From NCBI RefSeq assembly GCF_008704795.1, contig NZ_CP023690.1, positions 7,078,501 through 7,142,500 on the forward strand: a stretch of DNA of 64,000 nt, in the 5' to 3' direction. Source of the DNA: Streptomyces spectabilis. GTDB lineage: Bacteria; Actinomycetota; Actinomycetes; Streptomycetales; Streptomycetaceae. Positions 59,802-64,000 of the stretch are shown here, in pieces; the stretch's first letter is position 1, and each line of letters opens with the position of its first letter. The notes under the pieces were generated by a model. It saw nothing but the letters and a program-made list of their open reading frames with translations, made no database searches and had not been told where the DNA came from. A program made the position numbers and the translations under genes.

Positions 59802-60974
59802 ATGACGGATGGACCGTCCTTGTCAGCGTTTCCGCAATTTTCGCTCGACCCGGAGCAGGCCGCTCGGCGTGACCGGCTGCGGGACCTTGCCGAGACCCGC
59901 CTGCGCCCCCTCGCCGAGAAGGGCGAGCCGGGGCGCGTGAACCGCCCGCTCGTCGAGGCGCTCGGCGAACTCGGCCTGCTGGACGGCCTTTTCACCGCCG
60001 GAGCCCTCGATCTGTGTCTGACGAGGGAGTCGCTTGCTCGCGGCTGCACGGAGGCCGAGACCGCGTACGCCCTCCAGGGCCTGGGCGCCTACCCCGTGCA
60101 CGCCCACGGCCCGGCGGCGCTGCGCGAGCGCTGGCTTCCGGCCGCGCGCGAGGGCCGCGCCGTCGCCGCCTTCGCCCTGTCCGAGCCGGGCGCGGGCTCC
60201 GACGCCGCGGCCCTCGCGCTGCGCGCCGAGCCCGAGCCGGGGCAGGCGGGCACCTGGCGCCTGACGGGCGAGAAGTCCTGGATCTCGAACGCGCCCGAGG
60301 CCGACTTCTACACCGTCTTCGCCCGCACCACGCCGGACGCGGGCGCCCGCGGCGTGACCGCCTTCCTGGTCCCCGCCGACCGCCCGGGCCTGACCGGCAC
60401 CCCGCTCGCGATGCTCTCCCCGCACCCCATCGGCACCCTCGCCTTCGACGGCGTCCGCGTGAGTACGGACGACCTGCTCGGCGAGGTCGACCGCGGCTTC
60501 GGCGTCGCCATGGCGACCCTCAACCGCTTCCGCCCGAGCGTCGGCGCCTTCGCGGTCGGCATGGCCCAGGCCGCGCTCGACGCGACGCTCGCGCACACCG
60601 CGGAGCGGGACGCGTTCGGCGGCAAGCTCAAGGACCTCCAGGCGGTGTCCCACCAGGTCGCGGAGATGGCCACGCGCACGGAGGCGGCCCGGCTCCTGGT
60701 GTACGCGGCCGCCGCCGCCCACGACCGCGAGGAGCAGGGCATCGCGGGCCGCGCGGCGATGGCGAAGCTCTTCGCCACGGAGACGGCGCAGTATGTCGTC
60801 GACACCGCCGTCCAGCTGCACGGCGCCCGCGCCCTCCAGCACGGGCACCTGCTCGAACACCTCTACCGCGAGGTGCGGGCCCCGCGCATCTACGAAGGCG
60901 CTAGCGAGGTCCAACGGGCCGTCATCGCCAAGCAGTTGTACGCCACCGCCCCCTCCCCGAAGGAGACCGCATGA
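59802..60974 (+). CDS. Acyl-CoA dehydrogenase
   Basis: The 390-residue enzyme has FALSEPGAGSDAAALAL (FAD/substrate), GEKSWISNAPEADFYTV, and the C-terminal catalytic Glu in IYEGASEVQRAVIAKQL. In the anthranilate pathway a dehydrogenase is expected for the beta-oxidation of the reduced ring. It overlaps the RidA gene by 4 bp (ATGA) and is divergent from the ligase. Confidence 0.93.
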   Translation: MTDGPSLSAFPQFSLDPEQAARRDRLRDLAETRLRPLAEKGEPGRVNRPLVEALGELGLLDGLFTAGALDLCLTRESLARGCTEAETAYALQGLGAYPVHAHGPAALRERWLPAAREGRAVAAFALSEPGAGSDAAALALRAEPEPGQAGTWRLTGEKSWISNAPEADFYTVFARTTPDAGARGVTAFLVPADRPGLTGTPLAMLSPHPIGTLAFDGVRVSTDDLLGEVDRGFGVAMATLNRFRPSVGAFAVGMAQAALDATLAHTAERDAFGGKLKDLQAVSHQVAEMATRTEAARLLVYAAAAAHDREEQGIAGRAAMAKLFATETAQYVVDTAVQLHGARALQHGHLLEHLYREVRAPRIYEGASEVQRAVIAKQLYATAPSPKETA

Positions 60975-61369
60975 GCCTCGACCGGCTGAACCCCGCGGAG
61001 CTGTCCCCGGCCACCGGCTTCAGCCACGCCGTCGTGGCGAGTGGCGGCCGCGTCGTCTTCCTCGCCGGGCAGACGGCCCTGGACACCGACGGCAAGGTCA
61101 CCGGGGCCACGCTGCCCGAGCAGTTCGAGCGGGCCCTCGGCAATCTGCTCGCCGCCCTGCGCGCGGCGGGCGGCACCCCCGCGGACCTCGCCCGCGTCAC
61201 CGTCTACGCCACCGACGTCGCCGCCTACCGCGCGCACGCGCCCGAACTGGGGGCGATCTGGAAGCGCTTGGCGGGCCGCGACTATCCCGCCATGGCGGTG
61301 ATCGGCGTGGTCCGCCTCTGGGACGAGGAGTGCCTGCTGGAACTGGACGGCTTCGCGGTGCTGGCCTGA
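60971..61369 (+). CDS. RidA/YjgF family enamine/imine deaminase-like protein
   Basis: The 132-residue protein has the RidA fold markers VFLAGQTALDTDGKVTGA, QFERALGNLLAALRAAGG and the C-terminal YPAMAVIGVVRLWDEECLLE with the Arg that binds the substrate carboxylate. RidA proteins hydrolyse reactive enamines and imines. Coupled to an acyl-CoA dehydrogenase in an aminoaryl-CoA pathway, it likely removes the amino group as ammonia from an enamine intermediate. Confidence 0.92.
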   Translation: MSLDRLNPAELSPATGFSHAVVASGGRVVFLAGQTALDTDGKVTGATLPEQFERALGNLLAALRAAGGTPADLARVTVYATDVAAYRAHAPELGAIWKRLAGRDYPAMAVIGVVRLWDEECLLELDGFAVLA

Positions 61370-61377
61370 TTCCCGAA

Positions 61378-61429
61378 CCTGGGGGCTCCGCCCCCAGACC
61401 CCCGCTCCTCAAACGCCGGAGGGGCTGGA
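61378..61429. repeat. 52-bp exact copy of the intergenic repeat at 26649
   Basis: Bases 61378-61429 are identical to 26649-26700, including the CTGGGGGC-TCC-GCCCCCAG hairpin and the CCTCAAACGCCGG arm. The second palindrome arm seen at 26704-26726 is missing here. The element sits between convergent genes and can act as terminator through its first hairpin. Confidence 0.9.
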
Positions 61430-61444
61430 ACTTGCGGCCCGGGC

Positions 61445-62902
61445 CTAGCGAGGCGGGGCGAACTTTCGGGTGGAGAAGGCCGTGGCGTCCTTCGGGCCCA
61501 CGCCGCGCGTGATCCACCAGTGGGTGGGCACCTCGCCGTAGACGGGGGACAGCTTCGGCGACCGCCAGGACAGGACCACCTCGTCCCCGCCGTCCCCGTC
61601 GAAGTCGGCGGCGAAGTGCACCCGCCGCCACCCGCTCCCCGCGGGAATGCGCTTGCCGTCGACCCGCGCGGGCGGCCTGCGGACAAGGCGGGCGACCCGC
61701 CGGTCGCCCTCGTAGAGGACCGGGCCCTCGCGGCCGTCGAACAGCAGGGCGTCCCGGCCGTCGCCGTCGGGGTCGACGGCCGTGTACGCGCCGCCCGCGC
61801 CCCCGCGGGGCCGGTAGGTGCGGACCGGCCCGCCGTCGCCGGGGTAGACGGCGTAGCTCCCGGAGACGTCGGCCGGCTCGGCCTCGGAGTCCGGCTCGTC
61901 GTTGCGGCCCCCGTCGTCGCCGACGGCGAGGTCGCGGGTGCCGTCCCCGTCGAAGTCGCCGAACGCGGAGCCGTTCCCCTCGCGCACCGGGCGGCTGGTG
62001 GGGGCGAGGCCGCCGCCGGGCCGGGCGGCGAAGTACCGGCCCGCCGACTGCTCGCCGTCGTTGCCGTAGTGCAGATACAGGCCGGTGGTACGGGGCTTGC
62101 CCGACGGCGCGATGCCGTCGGCCCGGATGCCGCTGTACGTGGCGTACGGCGGCTGCGGCAGGATCCGCCGCTCGGTGCGCGCGGCCGCGCCCGTGCGCGT
62201 GAACGGGCCGAACAGCAGCACCACGGCCTCCTCGTCGGACCGCAGTCCCGAGTCGGGGGACTGCAGGCCCGCCAGGTCGTGGCGCCCGTCGCCGTCGAAG
62301 TCGCCCCGGACGACGTCGTCGAAGCCGGCCGCCGCGTCCGGCGCGGGAAGGCGGACCCGGGTCGGCGCCGCGCCGCGCCGGGGCCCGGTCGGCCCGCCCC
62401 AGTTGACGTACTCGACCACGCGGTTCCCCGCGGGCGTCTCCTCTCCGGTGCGCGTGAGGAAGTCCGCGAAGCCGTCGTCGTCCAGGTCGGCGGTCAGCCC
62501 CGGGTACGGCGGGGTGTTCCCGACGGCGCTGGGGTCGGGCACGCCGAGATCCTCGGGGGTGTACAGGGTCCGCGTCGTCGGGTCGAGCCCGCGCGGCGAG
62601 CCGAAGACGACGGCGATCCGAGGCACCCCGCCGTGGCTCGCGGGCCAGGCCACCGGCACCTGCATCAGCAGGTCGGGGTGGCCGTCGCCGTTGATGTCGT
62701 CCGGGTCGCCCGAGCCCCGGCCGGGGTCGGGCGCGCGGCTCTCGGTCGGTACGACGTCGGGCGTCCGGGAGGACCCGGACCGCTCGCGGCCGTCGCCGTC
62801 GCGGGAGCCGTCGGACCCGGAGTCACCGGACCCGCCGCACCCCGCGACCAGGGCGAGGGCGGCGAGTACGGAGACGGCGCGGGCCGCGGTACGAGGAGTC
62901 AT
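61445..62902 (-). CDS. FG-GAP/VCBS repeat lipoprotein
   Basis: The 485-residue secreted protein has a lipoprotein signal ending LAALALVAGCGG (Cys about 26), a long Asp/Gly/Ser-rich linker, and repeated calcium-binding-like FG-GAP motifs such as DINGDGHPDLLMQVP, DLDDDGFADFLTR, DFDGDGRHDLAG, DFDGDGTRDLAVG and DFDGDGGDEVVL. These form a beta-propeller (integrin-like) of about six to seven blades. Role unknown, possibly adhesion or carbohydrate binding. ATG 62902 follows GAGGG. Confidence 0.88.
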   Translation of the reverse strand: MTPRTAARAVSVLAALALVAGCGGSGDSGSDGSRDGDGRERSGSSRTPDVVPTESRAPDPGRGSGDPDDINGDGHPDLLMQVPVAWPASHGGVPRIAVVFGSPRGLDPTTRTLYTPEDLGVPDPSAVGNTPPYPGLTADLDDDGFADFLTRTGEETPAGNRVVEYVNWGGPTGPRRGAAPTRVRLPAPDAAAGFDDVVRGDFDGDGRHDLAGLQSPDSGLRSDEEAVVLLFGPFTRTGAAARTERRILPQPPYATYSGIRADGIAPSGKPRTTGLYLHYGNDGEQSAGRYFAARPGGGLAPTSRPVREGNGSAFGDFDGDGTRDLAVGDDGGRNDEPDSEAEPADVSGSYAVYPGDGGPVRTYRPRGGAGGAYTAVDPDGDGRDALLFDGREGPVLYEGDRRVARLVRRPPARVDGKRIPAGSGWRRVHFAADFDGDGGDEVVLSWRSPKLSPVYGEVPTHWWITRGVGPKDATAFSTRKFAPPR

Positions 62903-63068
62903 GGGGGACACCCTCACACCGCGGCCCGCGCCAGTTCCACACAGATGTGCGAGCGGTTGGATGGGATATCTGCAGATGTCCCGGAAAGAGCTCAGTGGCT
63001 CTACGGCCCAAAGTCCCAGAGTGCTCTATTCGGGGGTGGTCGTGGAGTGCACCCGCCGAGTTCTACGC

Positions 63069-64000
63069 CTATTGCGTCAGCGCCGGGCCGAGGAACGGGC
63101 TGGGCGTGCCGTGCCAGAAGACATCCACGCTGTCCCGAGCCCTAGTGGCTGCGACGAACAACAGGGACCGAGCACGCTGCATCTCATGGCGATACCGCGC
63201 TGGGTCACTCGTGCGCAACCGGCTCACCGCATCGCGCGGAACCAGGCCGTCCGCGATCCCTGCGATGATCATCCGCTGGTACTCAAGCCCCTTGAACCGG
63301 AACATCGTGCCGATATGTACTCCACCGTCTCCATGTGGCCCATCCGCACGGATCTCCACCGGACGGATTCCGTGCAACCCGAGCGTGTAGCCGATTTCGG
63401 AGGCCATCTGGTTCGTCGGCACGCAGATCGCGATCTGCTCGTGCGGAATCCTCAAGTCAGGGTCGGCGTCCCATTCCTGGATCAGGGCTGCGATGCCTTC
63501 CCGCTCGGCGGCCCAGTCGGGGAACGAGTGTCCGGACGGCTGCCTTCCGCTGAGTACGGACCGGTAGCCGGCCAGCGTCTCCTGGCTGCCGTCGAGGTCG
63601 TCGTAGTCCGTCTCACCCAGCACGTCGAGCGCGGAGCGAAGGATCTGTCGCGTCGTGCGGTAACTCAGGCTCAGCTTGGACGATCGGCCCCGGATGTTGA
63701 TGCCCAGGCTACCGAGCGTCACCTGGTTCTTGTAGATGCGCTGATGGGTGTCGCCGACGAGAAACAGGTCGTCCGCTTCCCGAGGGGCCATCGCACGCAG
63801 CATCTTCCAGTGAGCGGGGCGCAGATCCTGTGCCTCGTCCACCACGATGTGCCGGTACCGATAGCGCAGCCAGCCGCCTGAGCCGTCCTGGAGGTGGATG
63901 TTGTCGAGACCGCCGGCCTCATCCCGTTGGCGCGCGATGGAGAGGATTCGCTGCTCGCGTCCGAGCTCCAGGCGTGCGGCGCGTTCGGCGACCTGGTCCC
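63069..64000 (-). CDS. UvrD/Rep-type superfamily 1 helicase, C-terminal part (gene runs off the right edge)
   Basis: The frame is open from the right edge to the stop at 63069 (about 310 codons seen). It includes motif II VDEAQDLRPAHWK, motif III VGDTHQRIY, motif IV SLSYRTTRQILR, motif V GTMFRFKGLEYQRMII and motif VI RSLLFVAATRARDSVDVFW. Walker A is beyond the window. The DEAQD motif and short length fit a compact UvrD-like DNA helicase, sometimes fused to a nuclease domain; the missing part decides that. Confidence 0.88.
   Translation of the reverse strand, partial: DQVAERAARLELGREQRILSIARQRDEAGGLDNIHLQDGSGGWLRYRYRHIVVDEAQDLRPAHWKMLRAMAPREADDLFLVGDTHQRIYKNQVTLGSLGINIRGRSSKLSLSYRTTRQILRSALDVLGETDYDDLDGSQETLAGYRSVLSGRQPSGHSFPDWAAEREGIAALIQEWDADPDLRIPHEQIAICVPTNQMASEIGYTLGLHGIRPVEIRADGPHGDGGVHIGTMFRFKGLEYQRMIIAGIADGLVPRDAVSRLRTSDPARYRHEMQRARSLLFVAATRARDSVDVFWHGTPSPFLGPALTQ

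Overview
The window reads as Streptomyces or a very close relative. It has high-GC coding sequence with strong third-position G/C bias, frequent GTG starts, tightly overlapping operons (ATGA and GTGA junctions), and typical Streptomyces gene sets (vanRS-vanK-vanHAX, an ECF41 sigma factor with AhpD partner, Hen1/Pnkp RNA repair, a SepF paralogue). No rRNA, tRNA, CRISPR array or oriC was found. Both ends cut genes: a protein kinase on the left and a UvrD-type helicase on the right.

Left accessory region (1-15.5 kb). A Ser/Thr kinase (minus) is divergent from a four-gene plus-strand operon with overlapping or near-touching junctions: a RecB/Cas4-like PD-(D/E)XK nuclease with two Cys clusters, a zinc-motif/REase-like protein, a DinG-like helicase with candidate Fe-S cysteines, and a pPIWI-RE protein (prokaryotic Argonaute-like PIWI). 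The last three match the known pPIWI-RE three-gene island; the extra nuclease and divergent kinase are the unusual part. About 2 kb of poorly coding DNA follows (paired GGTGCACC palindromes, a broken DUF6907-like gene). Next come a STAND/TPR protein with an altered P-loop and a glycosyltransferase-like gene split by four tandem 7-bp repeats, which is a candidate phase-variable locus.

15.5-28.4 kb holds a NarL-type two-component system whose kinase has a 21-bp coding minisatellite, a membrane glycosyltransferase, an ECF sigma factor with a Met/His-rich membrane protein, an MFS/GH88-like pair, and an acyl-CoA metabolism group (acyl-CoA dehydrogenase, CaiB-type CoA-transferase, acyl-CoA synthetase) ending at a strong bidirectional hairpin.

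28.4-40.2 kb holds metal handling (a ZnuABC-like transporter, then a small His-tailed membrane protein, CopA ATPase and PCu(A)C chaperone coupled by 4-bp overlaps), a SepF paralogue, a P-loop ATPase, a MazG-like enzyme, a DnaA-box cluster, an LLM oxidoreductase, and an AhpD-ECF41 sigma pair behind a perfect ECF41 promoter.

40.2-46.2 kb is a glycopeptide-resistance cluster: vanX-A-H and vanK (minus), vanR-S (plus), paired direct-repeat VanR-box candidates in both intergenic regions, and the internally deleted remnant of a van-associated murF.

46.2-64 kb holds the Hen1-Pnkp RNA repair operon, arginine deiminase and ornithine carbamoyltransferase, a RsbW-like ATPase, and an aerobic CoA-dependent aromatic pathway that best fits anthranilate (enoyl-CoA hydratase, monooxygenase/OYE fusion, PaaX-type regulator, aryl-CoA ligase, acyl-CoA dehydrogenase, RidA). 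An FG-GAP lipoprotein and the helicase fragment close the window. A Streptomyces-type palindromic intergenic repeat occurs at three places.
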